Source: Sorghum bicolor
Taxonomy: Eukaryota; Streptophyta; Magnoliopsida; Poales; Poaceae
DNA length: 64,000 bases
NCBI RefSeq assembly: GCF_000003195.3
Contig: NC_012871.2
Coordinates: 45,192,378 to 45,256,377 of the forward strand
Reading direction: 5' to 3'
Shown here: positions 22,138 through 35,700 of the stretch, one piece after another
How the letters are laid out: each line of letters opens with the position of its first letter
Position numbering within the stretch: the first letter of the stretch is position 1
Notes under the pieces: generated by a model
What the model was told of the DNA's origin: nothing
The model's input: only the letters and a program-made list of their open reading frames with translations
Database searches by the model: none
Program-made: the position numbers and the translations under genes

Positions 22138-25100
22138 TGTAACACCCCAGTGTTATGGTTGCATTAATCATGTGCATAGCATAAGCATCATCATCTACTC
22201 AAAGCATATCATGACCATCATCTATCTTGAGCTATGTCATTCTTGGCAAAATTGTGTTTTAAATTGCTTAATTAGGCTTCCTATGCTTATGTTTGAGTGA
22301 ACCATGCTTGTGTTTGTGCTTAATGCCTTGGTAATTAGTTTATCTATGCTTAACTTGACTTTTGGAACATTGTTCATGTTGGTCACTTCTCCAAAATATG
22401 CCTTTAAGTCATACTTATGAAAATAGGCCCTAGAAACCTCTTTTGCTTAGGCTTTTAAAAAGTGTTTCATAAAATGTTTGCATCTCAAAACTTTCTACAG
22501 CAAAGTTGTAGCAAATTTTATAAGGAACAAAAGTTGTTTTATGGCCATCTCATGCAAATGACCACAAATAGCTCAAAAGTGACCCACAAGGCAAAATTTG
22601 GGCTGTTTCCAACACTTAGAAAATTTTCTAAGTCCTGGAACGAAATCAGTTTGCTCGATCAATTTTGAAAACTCTGTATCTTTCAATCTAGGCCGATTTG
22701 GCTTTTGCTCCAATTGACAAAGTTGTAGAACTCAGTTGGAACTCCAACTTTGTCGACTGCACCATCCTCTAATTCACTCTGGTTTGGGAGATAATCATCG
22801 GTGAAGTTGCTCTGTCAGGCTGACATCATTTCTTCTGAATCAAAGTGGAGCTCGCCGACGTGGCCGACCGGCGGCAGCACAACGGCGACATTTGTTGTCC
22901 GTACGCCGTTCCTGGCCCCGCTTTTCAGCTCTCATCGTGTGCATGAAGTCCACGGCGTCGCCCCGCGCAGAGTGGACGCGTCCACTTCTCTCTGCCTCGC
23001 CTCTCTCGCCAGAAACGCGGCCGCCGGGAGCTCTCCTTCGCGAGCTTACTCCGGCGAGCTCGCGCGCGTTCCCTGCTGCGCCATTGCCCACCAAACTGCA
23101 CCTAAAGCTCCGCCGTGAACCGGTCTCCATTCTCCACCCTCTTACTCGCCGAGAAACCCACCGGTGAGCCGACATTTCCTTCTTTCCCCAAATCGGGTCG
23201 CCGTGACCATCTTCTCCGGCGAACTCAATGCCGAGCCCTGTGAAGCCTCTCGTCTTCTCTGGTTAGGTCCTAGAGGAAGCTTAGGTCCTTAGCGAGCTTT
23301 TGCGCCACTTGGTGGACGCTCTACCAAGCTCTCCGTCGCCGGACACGGTGCGCAGCGCCGCCGTGCTTCCGCCGGAGATGGGTGCTCTCGTGGCCAGCGT
23401 GTTCCATGAGGATCCAGGCCAAGCTGTGTACCTAGGAAGCTTCGCCGTAGCCCGCTGGTGCTGTAGAAAGCCTTAGGTCGCACTCTACCGGCCAGAGGGC
23501 TCCGGCGTAACGCCGAGCACCTCTGCCGAGCCGCCATCGTCGACGGCGAGCCCTTTCCGGTGGCTCCGCTGTGGGGAAAAGAGGGTCTATCGAGTCGCTG
23601 GGGTTTGGGGATCACGCTGATGCCCCTGGTTTGGCCGGAGACCTCGCCGTCGCGGAGAAATCACCGGCGAGAGTCGCCTCGGCCGTGAGGAAGAAGGACC
23701 TGACAGACGGGGTCCACTGTCATTGTCACCTCCTTCCCTCCTTTTCTTTTATTCAAAATCTGGATTTTTGGCCTTCTTGTAAAAATCATATCTCCTGTTT
23801 CTGAGATCCAAAAATTGTGAAACAAATTTTGTGGTATTCCTTGAGATGGCTAGTTTTTAATAAAAATATAAAATGAACCATGTTTTCTGTGAAAATATTT
23901 ATTAAGGATTTAATCTTGTTATTCTTGGTTAAATGCATATCTCTTGTTATACTGCTTAATTTGCTCTGAAAATTTTATGGTAGCCTCTGCATGGTATTAG
24001 AGTGCTTTGATAAATATTTCATCATTTTTGGAGTACTGCAGCTTTAATATGTAATTTATGATTGAAATGTGGCTTGTTTCTTTAATTTAATCATATAAAA
24101 TAATTGGTGCTTACGCTGGTGCTCTACTTTGGTAGTAAACAGGTTTATGGTATTCCTAATATATAAATAATCTGAAATCGGTTGTTTGACACCATATAAG
24201 TCATGATTCCCAATTTATAAAATAAACACCTAGGCACATATTAAATACATATCTTTAATTTGGTATGTGCAATTGCTCTGAAATTTTTATGGTAATGCTT
24301 TGGTGCTATACTTGTGCTCCTGTAATTTTTGTAGATTGTTCTGAGCACTTTGACTAGTATTTTGTAATTATGCTCCTATTTAGAATTAATTAATAAATGC
24401 CTTGTTAAGTAAATGTTTGGGGGTTATCATCTGATGTTCTGGTAACCTTGTAATATGCTTGTGCTCATAAGCCATGTGGTTGGCATGGTTTATGTTTTGG
24501 TTATGTCATTAAATAATTACTTAAAGGGGTTAAAGGCTGTTCTGGACAGCAAGGAAGTGATTTAACTTTTGCTTAGTGACAACTTGGCTTTCTGTAAAAC
24601 TTGTCTAAATCAAAGTTGTTATAAACTTATTGAACTAGCTGTGGTTTAAATTTAAGGTCATTTGGTCAAGTGGTTTAAAAGTTATGGCTGTTCCAAGTTG
24701 GGTTCCAGAAATAGGTGCTCTTTGTTTTTCTGGGACAGAACCTGGAACTTTGTTTAAATGACTGGTTTAATGTATGAATCTGGCTGTTATGTTTAAAGAT
24801 GCGTTGTAGACAATTTCATAAGCTTTCCAGAATGTCTTCACTTATGTTTGTTGGACCTGTCTATCATTAGTTATGATTTATTTACTGAGTATACTTGTTT
24901 TGTGTTGCTTGCTGTTTTAGTATCATGATAGGTTTTGGGCTAAGGTAACTTATTTACTTGTGTGAGCTTGTATAACTTTTGCTCCGTAAATGAGTGTCCA
25001 GTGAGTTACTTATATTATCAAGTATTCATCTTTAGCATGTGCATCTTCTTATTGTTCGAGCATGCAATAGGTGCATCGGACGTGACAGCCTCCTACGAGC

Positions 25101-26722
25101 TGCAAGTGAATCCCGACGGTCAGGAGGGCAGCCAAGAGGTGGAGGTCCAGCAAGCCGGACTCGAAGAGCCCGAAGAAGAAGTTGAGTGCCCGAATCACGA
25201 GCCGGCGTCGTTCGTGAAAGGCAAGCCCCGGAGCATTCTAAGTCTCCCTTTATTTTCGAAAGTTTACTTAATATGTTATATCTATTGATGCATTACGTAT
25301 AGGAGTTGTGATGAAACTTTTGCTGCATTCTACTCTATCCTTGTCCAGATAACTCACCACACCCTGGTTGTAGAGTTAGGATCGAGTAGCGGCTTAGCCA
25401 TGCTTTAATCGGTAGAAGTCGGGTGATATCCTGTCACCTGCGCGATATAGGGTTATGTCGGATCACGATGGTCTATATGTGCTATCATGGATGGAACCTG
25501 ATTAAATTGACTTAAGCCGGGCGGAGTTTTGCAAGTTTGTAGTAACTCCGTCTGTGGCAGCTAACGACCGATCGTTGTACGTCCTCTTGTCATGTTGAAC
25601 GCATGCCTAACACTTAGTTGGCCGGATAACTCGTTCCGACCGCGAAGCCGAGTAGTATGACTCAGGCCGGAAGACCGGCAAGTATAAAGTGCGCACTACC
25701 GGAGGAAGTGCGGTGTGCGGGGGACCATTGGCGTAAGTCCAAAGGCAGGTGAGTTAAAATTCCTGACCTCCCTGGCAGAGTGGTAGCCCTGGGAGTGCGG
25801 CGCTGATCGGAGCCGCGATTCCTGAGTTGTACCAAAGGTGACCCGTTGGCTCTCCGGCAGGGGATGCTTGGGTGAGTGCTAGGAATAACCCTCCAGCTGG
25901 ATAGGAATTCGATTCGAATCGCCGTCTCTCCCGGTTAGTGAGAACTTGACAGAGCAGCGGCAAACGTAGCACTCACTAATGAATTTGGTTCATGATAATG
26001 ATGATAGCAAGGAGAACATATGAGGAATTTGATATGGTTATTATTGTTTGTAATAATCAAGTGATGTGTTGTAGTACAGGTGCTAATCTAGTGGTAGACT
26101 GATAATAAATAAATATGATGCTCTCAAAATAACTTAGTCGTAAGTTAAGCTTTTGGCAAAAGGTGAGTCAACCAGCTCCACTTGATATTTAGCCTTGCAT
26201 GATCCTTGGTGTCTTTTATGTTTTACTAGACGGGTAAGTCTAGTTGAGTACATTCTCGTACTCAGGGTTTATTCCCACCAGTTGCAGATGACATCTTTTA
26301 TGACGGCTTCTGCAAGACCTGTCTCCATCCCGCTAGGGATGAGGACTAACCGTTGGGCATGGTTCTCTAACAATCTCGTCTCTGATGCTTTTGGAAGGAT
26401 GGTGTAGACTCTGGCAGTAACAAAAACTTGTGAACTGAACTTTGAACAAGTGTGTGTAATTATTTTGCTTCCGCTACTTCGAACTTGGGTTGTAATAACT
26501 TAATGACTCCGATGTGGTGCCGCTTCGACGACAATGAATGACTATGTAACATTCGCTGTGTTTATGTTGAACTATTACGATCTTGGTTTGTTGCGAGTTG
26601 GTTTGAAGTCCTTCGTGATTTCAATTGACTACCGGGATTATATGGGCTCAAGTTTGGAAACTTGATTGCTGGTCGATCGTTTCTACACTTGAACTCTTAT
26701 AATTTTTTTCGGTTCTGTGACA
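22138..26722 (+). repeat. Array T, LTR 2 (shared middle LTR)
   Basis: It is preceded by a polypurine tract and followed by a primer-binding site (26725-26736), so it serves as 3' LTR for body A and 5' LTR for body B. No target duplication is seen around it. From its start to about 6070-equivalent it shares more than twenty variants with LTR 3 against LTR 1. From the 6400-equivalent onward it matches LTR 1 at about eleven sites where LTR 3 differs, with one exception. That mosaic is expected of a recombinant LTR or of later conversion. Confidence 0.92.
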
Positions 26723-27538
26723 GCTGGCATCGGAGCAAGTTCAGCATTATAAATGCAACGTTTGTGTATTTAAAACAAAAGAGTTTTTTAAATAAAATGG
26801 TGTAAAATAAATAATTAAGTTATGCCAGTGGTCGGATTCTCCTGGCCCACATAAGGACTCTAGGTGGCTATTTAAGTACTGACTTGGGGGGTTTTATTTA
26901 TGCATCTCCGGCAGTACTCAGGTATAGATGTGTGATGACCGCACTATGCTACCCTGTGGTCTAATGGTGGAGGTAGCCTTCATATGTGAATTAGCCACAT
27001 ATGTCGCTAGATTTAAATTATGCAACGTCGCACCTACGCCCTGGTAAGTGTGAGCTGTGAGAGCATGATTGTCCAAACGGCGGTCTAGGGGAGTGTTCGC
27101 GGTGGTTTTCTAGAGTGGTTACATGTCGAAACCACGGAACCACGAAAGAAACTTAATTGGGGAGCATTTAATTTCTCGGGTAGTTGTGGTGTCATTGTTT
27201 GTGCATGTTGGGCATGTCCAAGCAATGTGCACTTAGTTTACTGCTTTCTTGAGTGATATTGGGAACTGTTGGGCTGAAATGAAGTTTTCTGCAGGTACCC
27301 TAACAGCGCACGTGTAAACCGATAGTTATCGTATCGAGAGACGAATGTATGCCACCGTATATCCGTTAGAATATTAATTTTCTAAGTTTGTGAGGACGTA
27401 CGGTTCGTGCATGCATCATGTCGCATTCATACATACATTCTGTCTACTCCTTCCCTTACAATGTCGCCCCTTTTAATTAAATAAATGTTGCTTAAACTAA
27501 TCCTCTTTTACCCATGGTATTCCTATTCCTTTCCACAG
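26723..27538 (+). other. Body B leader with primer-binding site
   Basis: The primer-binding site TGGCATCGGAGC is at 26725-26736. No ORF is supported in the leader. It ends in TTTCCACAG directly before the ORF0 ATG. I see one difference from the body A leader. Confidence 0.75.
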
Positions 27539-28605
27539 ATGGACGCACCCGCTTCACCCCGTCCCAGTGACACTTTCTTGCACGAGTTTGGCACTCCTAC
27601 CCTGCTCTGGAGAGTGTTACGGACTGTTGGGTATACTGAGCCACCTCAGTATTCTTGGTGGGAGATGGAGAGCACAGGAGGGATTCAGTGGTTTGCTGTG
27701 CAGGGAGTTGTCCCTCCCCATGGGGACAAGCCTGCATGGACAGGCTGGACTTGTAGCTCAGATGGGCAGACTCCTTGGGAGGCAGCTCAGGTTGCAGCCC
27801 AGACTATCCTGCTCGATATCTGTCAGAGGTGTGGTGATGAGCTGACGGGAGGACCAGCGGCCTCCATTCCCAGTGCTGACCCAGCAGCAACGGAGTGGAA
27901 ACAGGCTGACAGTTGTGCTTTAGTTCGGGGCAGGGGAGAGAGAGCTGAGAGTTCTAGTCCTGCTATGAGTGCTATGATGGCTGTGCTCAAGCTGATTAGT
28001 CAGCGAGAGGGCACCTATGCACAGGTGATGGTGGCTGTTCGCAGGGCCCAGGAGATGCAGCGGAAGGCTGAGAAGCGTGCTCGCAAGTTTCGCAAGCAAG
28101 CTAGACTCCTGGAGCAAGCTCAGAAGGACCACAATGACTGGGAAGACATTGCGGAGTACCGTAGGCAGCAGTGGGTGAAGGCCATTAGGGAGAGAGATCA
28201 TAAGCAGGATCAGATGAGCCAGTTAGCTAGAGAGAGGGAGACCTTGCAGGAGCGCTTGGTGGAGCTCACCCGTGAGAGGGATACTGCACTCCGCGTGTCG
28301 GAGAACAGGCACCGAGTATGGGAGATGCATCGAGTTCAGTCGCTTGAGCGGGAGAACTATCTGCAGGATCAGATTGAGGCTGGTCTTGTGGAGATTCACC
28401 GTCTCAACAACTTGCTACACCCGTGTATCCAGAGGTGGGACCGCAGGTGATTGTGGCCGATGATGATGGTATGGAGGTCGATGGACCAGCAGCGGCTGCA
28501 CCACCTTTGCACGAGGACGTGGAGGACGAGGAGCTTGAGCCGGTTAGCGATGAGGATGGAGAGGCGATCTTCGACGCTGACTCGGACGATGAGCCTGGAG
28601 TGTAG
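27539..28605 (+). pseudogene. T ORF0, body B copy (19-bp deletion)
   Basis: This copy lacks the two nonsense codons of body A and is open for 304 codons from 27539. A 19-bp deletion near 28421 shifts the frame, so the last native residues are replaced by a short tail ending at 28450. The acidic C-terminal part is still present in another frame up to 28605. The open part shows the Trp-rich N-terminal domain, the Ala-rich helix and the long Arg/Glu/Gln coiled coil. Bodies A and B carry different lesions here, so the ORF was intact when they separated, unlike gag and integrase. Confidence 0.78.
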
Positions 28606-28965
28606 AGAGTAGTGGGTAGTGTTATGTGAGGATCTTTTACAGTATGCTAGTCAGCCGTGGTGCTTTTGTAACCATATTGTAATCCGAAACTTTGACCTTG
28701 ACTCATGGCATGTACTGTGATGGTGTAATAACATTGTGGACCCAATGTGCAGTCTTAATATGATCGTCATGTTATGCCGATGTTTTCCGTTGTGGTGCGT
28801 ATTGCGGATATCTATGTCATGTGTTGGATTGGTGATGTTGTTTTGTGGAATTGAATTGTTGTGCCTTTCTGTAAAGCTATTCTCTCGAATACTTTCAGGC
28901 ATGAAAATAAGTTCTTCTATGGCAAATCTTGTCATCATCAATACTCACGGACTGTGTCTTTACAG
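28606..28965 (+). other. Spacer between ORF0 and gag, body B
   Basis: No gene is seen. It ends in TGTGTCTTTACAG directly before the gag ATG at 28966, as in body A. Confidence 0.55.
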
Positions 28966-31900
28966 ATGTCTCGTGGCACCCGAGGTGCGGAACAGCGTGC
29001 AAACATGAATCCACCCCCTCCTCCTCCACCACCGAATCGTGCTGAGTTAATGCAAATTATGGTGGAAAATCAGAGGATGCTCACTGAGACCATCAATCGG
29101 ATGGCAAATCAGGGTGGTCGTAATACACAGGAAGGGCCAGCTCCCAACCAGTACAGTAGCTTCAAGGACTTCATGGACACAAAGCCCCCACCTTTCAGAG
29201 AAGCTGAAGAACCCCTTCAAGCTGAAGAATGGCTGAACACGGTGGAACAAAAGTTCCGCTTACTTCGGTTGACTGAAGGTCTGAAGGCAGAGTATGCAGC
29301 TCACCAACTGCAAGGTCCGGCAGGCATCTGGTGGAATCAGTACCGAGAAGCTCTTCCAGCCAACACAGTGCTTGACTAGAATCTTTTCCGTGAAGCTTTC
29401 AAGGGGCATTTCATTCCTCCTGGTGTTATGGAGATGAAGCATACTGAGTTCATGCAATTAACTCAGGGCAACATGACTTTGAAGGAGTATTTGCATGCTT
29501 TCAATCATTTGTCTAGGTATGCTCCTGAGTTTGTGAACACAGAGACGAAAAAGATTGCTAGTTTCAAGCGGGGTTTGGGCCCCAAATTGCTGAAGACTAT
29601 GGGCCGCACTAAGTGTGCAACTTTCAATGAGTTTGTCAGTGATGCTCTCACTCAAGAGAACTATAACACTGTGTACACTGCGACCAAGACTCGCAAGAGG
29701 GCTTTTGAGGCCAGGACAGGGTCATCTCAGTCCAAGGCTCCAGTGGCAGCTAAGCCACCGTTCCGTGCTCCAACGCCGAACCAGCGGTACCGCCCTCCGG
29801 TGAAGAAGAATCAGGCGAAGACAGGTTTTTGCAAGGGGTACTCTATTGCTCTTCCTAGGGGCAACACGGGTCCCAACTATGCCAAGACTCCACTTGCCAA
29901 CCGTCCGTGCTGGAACTGCAATCAGACCGGGCATTGGCAGAGCAACTGTCCTTACCCGCCAAAAAAGGGCAACCAAGGGAACGTCCGTCAGGGGCGTGTT
30001 CACTACACGACTGTGGAAGCAATCCCTGCTGGTGAGGTAGCCACGGCTGGTAAGTTTCTAGTTAATCAACATGATGCACTCGTGCTTTTTGATTCTGGAG
30101 CATCACATTCTTTTGTGAGTTCTGAATTTGTGTCTAAGCATAACATCAAGGCCATTACACTTGATAAGGGCAGTTATTGTATTAGTGCTGCGGGAAATGA
30201 TATTTCCACCAATCAAGTGGTCTTGGGGGCAACTCTGGAAATAAGAAGCCATCAGTTTCTTGCTGATTTGGTTGTTCTACCCGGTGTGGGCATAGATGTA
30301 ATTCTGGGGATGAAGTGGATGAGTGGCAATGGAGTTCTTATCGACACCACCACTCGTGTAGTGATGTTGAAAGACCCAAACACCAAGGAGGCATTTCTAG
30401 TGCAACTCCCTCATGATATTCAAATCCGTAGCACTGTGAATGTAGTTACATCTAAGGCTATTCAGGATATTCCGGTGGTGTGTGAGTTTCTGGATGTTTT
30501 TCCTGATGATCTACACGGGCTTCCTCCGGATCGGGATGTGGAGTTCAAGATTGAACTGATTCCAGGTACTGCTCCTATCTCTAGAAGACCTTATAGAATG
30601 CCACCCAATGAATTAGCTGAGCTTAAGACCCAACTAAATGAGTTGTTGAAGAAGGTCTTATTCGTCCTAGTTCTTCTCCTTGGGGTTGTCCGGCTATCTT
30701 TGTGAAGAAGAAGGATCAATCTTTGCGTATGTGTGTGGACTATCGTCCCCTAAATGCGGTGACTATCAAGAACAAATACCCTCTTCCTTGCATTGATATC
30801 TTGTTTGATCAGTTGTCTAAAGCTAAGGTATTCTCCAAGATTGATTTACGATCTGGGTACCATCAGATCAAGATCCGTCCTAAAGATGTACCTAAGACGG
30901 CTTTCTCGACGAGGTATGGGCTGTATGAGTACCTTGTCATGTCATTCGGTCTTACGAATGCACCTGCTCACTTCATGTATCTCATGAATTCAGTATTCAT
31001 GCCCGAATTGGACAAGTTTGTGGTGGTCTTCATTGATGATATCTTGGTATATTCCTGCAATGAAGAGGAGCATGCAGAGCATCTGCGTATAGTGTTGTCG
31101 CATTTGCGCGAACATCAGCTTTATGCCAAGTTTAGCAAATGCGAGTTTTGGCTGAAGAAAGTACCTTTCTTGGGCCATGTCTTATCTGAAGAAGGCATAT
31201 CGGTGGATCCGGCTAAGGTGCAAGAAGTGCTGGATTGGAAAGTTCCAACTTTGGTACATGAGGTTCGGAGTTTTCTCGGTCTTGCTGGATATTACCGTCG
31301 ATTCATTCCGGAATTCTCCAAAATATCCAAGCCAATGACTCGTCTACATCAGAAGGATGAGAAGTTTGTGTGGACACCTGAGTGTGAAGAGGCATTCCAC
31401 AAGTTGAGGACATTGCTGACATCAGCTCCTGTCCTAGCTCAACCTGATATCGAAAAGCCCTTCGATGTCTTTTGTGACGCGTCAGGCATTGGTTTAGGCT
31501 GTGTGTTAATGCAGGAAGGTCGCGTTATCGCGTATGCCTCACGCCAACTTCGAAAACATGGGGTCAATTACCCTACTCATGACTTAGAATTGGCAGCAGT
31601 TGTTCATGCTTTAAAAATCTGGAGGCATTATCTGCTGGGTAATCTGTGTAATATCTACACCGATCATAAGAGCCTCAAGTATATCTTCACTCAACCTGAA
31701 CTGAACTTGCGACAGCGAAGGTGGCTTGAGTTGATTAAAGATTATAATCTACAAGTGCACTATCATCCGGGCAAGGCAAACGTGGTGGCGGATGCCTTGA
31801 GTCGGAAAGCGCACTGTCATTCAACCCAAGTGGAAGATCCGTTGTTGTCACATCTTATGCATCCACTTGTGCTCAACCAGATTTCTCTGGAAAGTACCAT

Positions 31901-32053
31901 TCGCAATCGAGTCATCGAATTGCAGCAGACAGATTTAGGCATCCACCATATAAAGAGGAAAATGAAGGAAGAAGAAACCAAGCAATTTCGAGTCGATGAG
32001 AACGGAATCCTTTGGTTCAAGGATCGACTTGTGGTCCCAAAAGACCGTGAGCT
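28966..32053 (+). pseudogene. gag-pol: T gag-pol, body B, 5' part (interrupted by N2)
   Basis: Gag starts at ATG 28966 and is open to TAG 29377-29379, the stop shared with body A. It continues in frame through the CCHC knuckle and protease to about 30652. There one G is missing from a GGG run that is intact in body A, shifting the frame at the start of RT. RT, including Phe-Ile-Asp-Asp near 31033-31041, and RNase H then read on in the new frame to 32053. N2 interrupts the region between RNase H and integrase. Confidence 0.9.
32049..32053. repeat. Target-site duplication GAGCT, left copy (N2)
   Basis: GAGCT precedes N2 and recurs at 44410-44414. Body A has the uninterrupted sequence GTGAGCTGCG at 20814-20823. 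Confidence 0.93.
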
Positions 32054-32743
32054 TGTTGACACCATTTTTGGGCACGTGTCCAGGATGGCAGGATAGGGTG
32101 GCAGTACGATGCGGGTTGCTGATGAGGATGGTTGCCGATGAGGGAGAGGTTGAATGTGACTAAGTCCACAGGCAGTAATATGGTGCCGATGACTGGATAA
32201 GAAGGTCTGCCGATGACTATGGCAAGGGGATTGCCGATGACGCGAAGGAGGAGTCCGGAAGCTGCCAGTTGTCATGTGGAGGAGTTTCGGTTTGTCACGA
32301 AGGATAGTTTTATTATTTCCTTAGTTATTTGCATCGTTTTGTATACGGATTCCGTGTAATTTGGAATTCGAATTCTAATCGTGTCTGGTCGTAGCTCTTT
32401 GAGCAGGGTATAAATATAAACCCTAGGACCTTGTAATCAGAGAATCAAGAAATCAATCAAACACACGTTTTTACTCATATTCCAGCATCTACTTTTCGAC
32501 GACTTCGTCATATTCTTTTTCCTTTTATTACGAGTTCTTAGGAATCCGTCGACTTAAGCTCGGCGTGTTCTCGAGTTCCGCGTGAGTACCTCTTAGCCGT
32601 GACATCCGGGCGTATCGCTGTTGTCAGGACTAAAGTATTCGAGTTATCACCTTTGCCGATAGCAAGGTCAAATCGGCTGGCACGCCTTAACGTTTGAATC
32701 GGGTATTAGCCCTTTGTGTTTGCAGATCAGTTTTGCATCAACA
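32054..32743 (+). repeat. N2 5' LTR
   Basis: It starts TGTTGACACC, ends GCATCAACA and is 690 bp. The upstream half carries three TGCCGATGAC copies about 25 bp apart (near 32183-32240). A TATA box is at 32409-32416, and more GCCGAT/ATCGGC copies lie near the 3' end. Confidence 0.95.
32409..32416 (+). promoter_or_regulatory. TATA box of N2 5' LTR
   Basis: TATAAATA stands in the context CAGGGTATAAATATAAACCC, about 335 bp before the LTR end. The 3' LTR has the same box at 44075-44082. Confidence 0.75.
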
Positions 32744-32750
32744 CATCTTT

Positions 32751-32768
32751 TGGCACGCCCGGTGGGAC
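32751..32768 (+). other. N2 primer-binding site
   Basis: TGGCACGCCCGGTGGGAC begins seven bases after the 5' LTR and has the TGG start of a tRNA 3'-CCA complement. I do not assign the tRNA with confidence. Confidence 0.7.
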
Positions 32769-32789
32769 AGATTCAAGATCAAGATCAAC

Positions 32790-35700
32790 ATGTCGATCTC
32801 TGACCTCGATCAAGAGAACGTCATCCCCGTGACGGAGGCCAACCTCAAGGATGAGCAAAAGCAAGCTATTGCCCAAGCCATGGAAGAGTTCAAGCAGCAG
32901 TGCCTGAGGTCTTTCAGCATAAACAGGAGCGGCGAAGTGGTCCAGAAAGATGCACTGTCGGCACCACGGCAGGTCACCTTCGACGCCAATCCTGGCAAGC
33001 TTCAAGATATGGTTGACAATGCCATCAATCGAGCGTTGATTAACCAAGCTGGTGTACTGTCTAATACGGTTTTCAACGCCGTGGCAAGAACTTTCAAGGA
33101 AGGACAAATCCCGCCAGATTATGTGGGGCCCTCCCATCATCAGCCAACGGCACCAGAGGTTACGGCTCCATCGGCTGCCTTGACGAATGCAAGTGCACAG
33201 TCTGCCGTCCCTCCAAGTACACTGGGGACTACTGGTGCACTATCTATGCCGATGGCAACCAACCCACAAATTTCAGTTGGGCAGCATAAACTGACAACAG
33301 ATATGTTGGCATCGGCAATGTCAGGGTTAACCCTTCCTCCCAACTGGTGGGGTTATGGTATGCCTCCAGAGTTGACGCCGGGAACATCACAGATAACTGA
33401 CATGAGGGGCAAAACTCCTATGACATCGGCACCTTCCAATGTGCCGGTGAACCAGAGTCCTCGGTATACCACAACTACTACTGCAAGGCCTCACACTGGA
33501 AATCCTCAAGATTCAATGTTCCAGATGCCCAACGCATCGGCAGAGTCAATGCTGATGCAACAGAGGCCTATGGCCCAGTCGGGGTATGTCAATTCAACGA
33601 TGGTACCCAATTACCAATCATCGGCAGCACCTATGCCGATGAACGCTAATAATGGATGGCTTGGACAGCAAGCCTTTCCACAATCGCCCCAGCAGGGTTA
33701 TCAGACTACAGGGTTCCAGCAAGGGCAGGTCTATCCCGGGTTCCAAGGTCAGGGGATTCCCAACCAGCTAATAAATTTTGGACAGCAACTCGGAGGACAA
33801 CCAATCGGTGGACAACAGTTTGGTAGTCCGCAGATTGGAGGACAGGTGACCAATACAATGTTCCATGCAGGTCACGTCCCGAACAGACACGTGGAGGTTC
33901 GCCACCAAGTGCCAGATCCGCAGCCGCCTCATCGGCAAGATGCCGATGCGTATTGGGCCGATAAGATTGCTGAAGTAATGAGGGAACAATTTGGGATAAA
34001 ACCCAAAGTCAACACTTATTCTTATCGGACACCGTATCCTCCAGCGTATGATTTGATCCCGCTTCCACATCGGTACAAGGTACCGGATTTTACAAAGTTT
34101 TCCGGACAGGACGACACGTCAACCATGGAGCATGTCAACAGGTTCATTATTCAATGTGGAGAGGCTGGTAACAGGGACGAATTGAGGGTTCGTCTATTTT
34201 CATCATCATTGTCTGGATCGGCCTTTACTTGGTTCATATCATTACCTCCCAACTCAGTAATTACTTGGGCCGATCTAGAGAAGCAATTCCACAAATACTT
34301 CTTCTCGGGGGTTCATGAGAAGAAGATCACCGACTTGGTCAAGTTGAGGCAACGTAATGATGAGTCGGTTGAGGGATTTGTGCAGAGGATACGAGAGGTC
34401 AAGAATAAATGCTATAGCCTGGTTCTGGATGATCGGCAGCTAGCCGATTTGGCGTTCCAGGGTTTGTTGCCACATATCAGGGATAAGTATGCCTCTCAGG
34501 AGTTCGAAAGTTTAAGTCATTTGGTGCAGAGGATATCTGATCAAGACATCAAGCCTTTCGAGCCTAAGAGGACATGGAATAAGAAAGTGTCATTTGTTGA
34601 TGAAGCAACAAGCTCAGATTCCGATGAGGAACCAGTAATCGGTTTGGCAGAGTGGGTAAAAAACAAGAAGCCGATGTCTTGTCCTTTTGGGCAGAAGGAA
34701 CCAGAGAAGTTCGCCTTTGATACCGCCAAGGCCGATAGGATATTTGACTTTCTACTTCAGGAAGGTCAGATCAAACTGTCACCTAACCATGTGATCCCAT
34801 CGGCAGAAGAGTTGAAGAGGATGAGATATTGCAAGTGGCATAATGCAACTTCCCATGACACCAACGAGTGCAAAGTATTCAGACAGCAGCTGCAATCGGC
34901 TATAAAGTCAGGGAGAATCAAATTTGACAGTTCCAAAGCCCAGAAGCCGATGAAGATAGACCAACATCCTTTCCCGACAAACATGTTGGATGCTAAGGGG
35001 AAGGCTAAGGTCTTAACATCGGAGACAGCTGAGAAGAGTGCATCGGTAGATCCTCAGCATCAAGTTACTACTGCCGATGCAAGAAATAAGGGCTTGGTCC
35101 AGGAAGGAACTAGCTCAGGAAGGCCTCCTCGGTCTGGTATCGTCATAACTCATAGAAGGCCACGAGGAAATTGGCAACAACGGGAAGATCGGTATCGGTG
35201 CCAGCGGGAAGATTATCGACGGGAAGAAGAAAGACGCCGACAGGAGTGGAATCGGCACAGGGATCATTGGAATTGTCCATTCTTCATCCATTGTTGGGAG
35301 GAAAATATCAAGCTTCCTACTGTTAGAGACTGCCCTGAGTGCAACGGTTATGATCGGTACGATAGAACCGATCGGCGTTATCATGATGATGAACGGCGAT
35401 TTAATGGGCCAATCAGAGGAAGGGCGTCAGTTCATGATCGGCTGGGGGGCAGGCTTAGCGTTCACGATCGGCTCGGTGACCGTGTCCAGTACTTTCCTAG
35501 GAACCAGGAAGAGCTCGAGGAGATGGCTAATGCGTGGGTTCCCGATGAGTTCATATTTTGCAGAGATGCTAACACACATCGTATGGAGTCAAGGGAGAAC
35601 CGACGCCCGGCAGCAAGACAGAAGCCACTTCCTCCATGGTGCCCTGGAGGATTAACCAAGACACAGAAAAGGAGATTGCAACGTGAAAGGCAGGAAGAGC

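Larger units (their letters stand above)
17928..22167 (+). pseudogene. gag-pol: T gag-pol, body A, main part
   Basis: Reading continues in one frame from 18193 with a CCHC knuckle at 18673-18714 and protease Asp-Ser-Gly at 18856. Then come RT with Phe-Ile-Asp-Asp at 19798-19806, RNase H around 20242, and integrase with its zinc-binding Cys pair at 20956. The first two catalytic Asp codons of integrase are at 21052 and 21235. A chromodomain lies at about 21919-22093. Three nonsense codons break it: TAG at 18142-18144 (in the duplicated segment), TAG at 21247-21249 and TGA at 21346-21348. All three occur in body B too. The normal stop after the chromodomain (TGA in body B, 45661) is lost, so the frame runs 28 codons further into LTR 2. 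Confidence 0.9.
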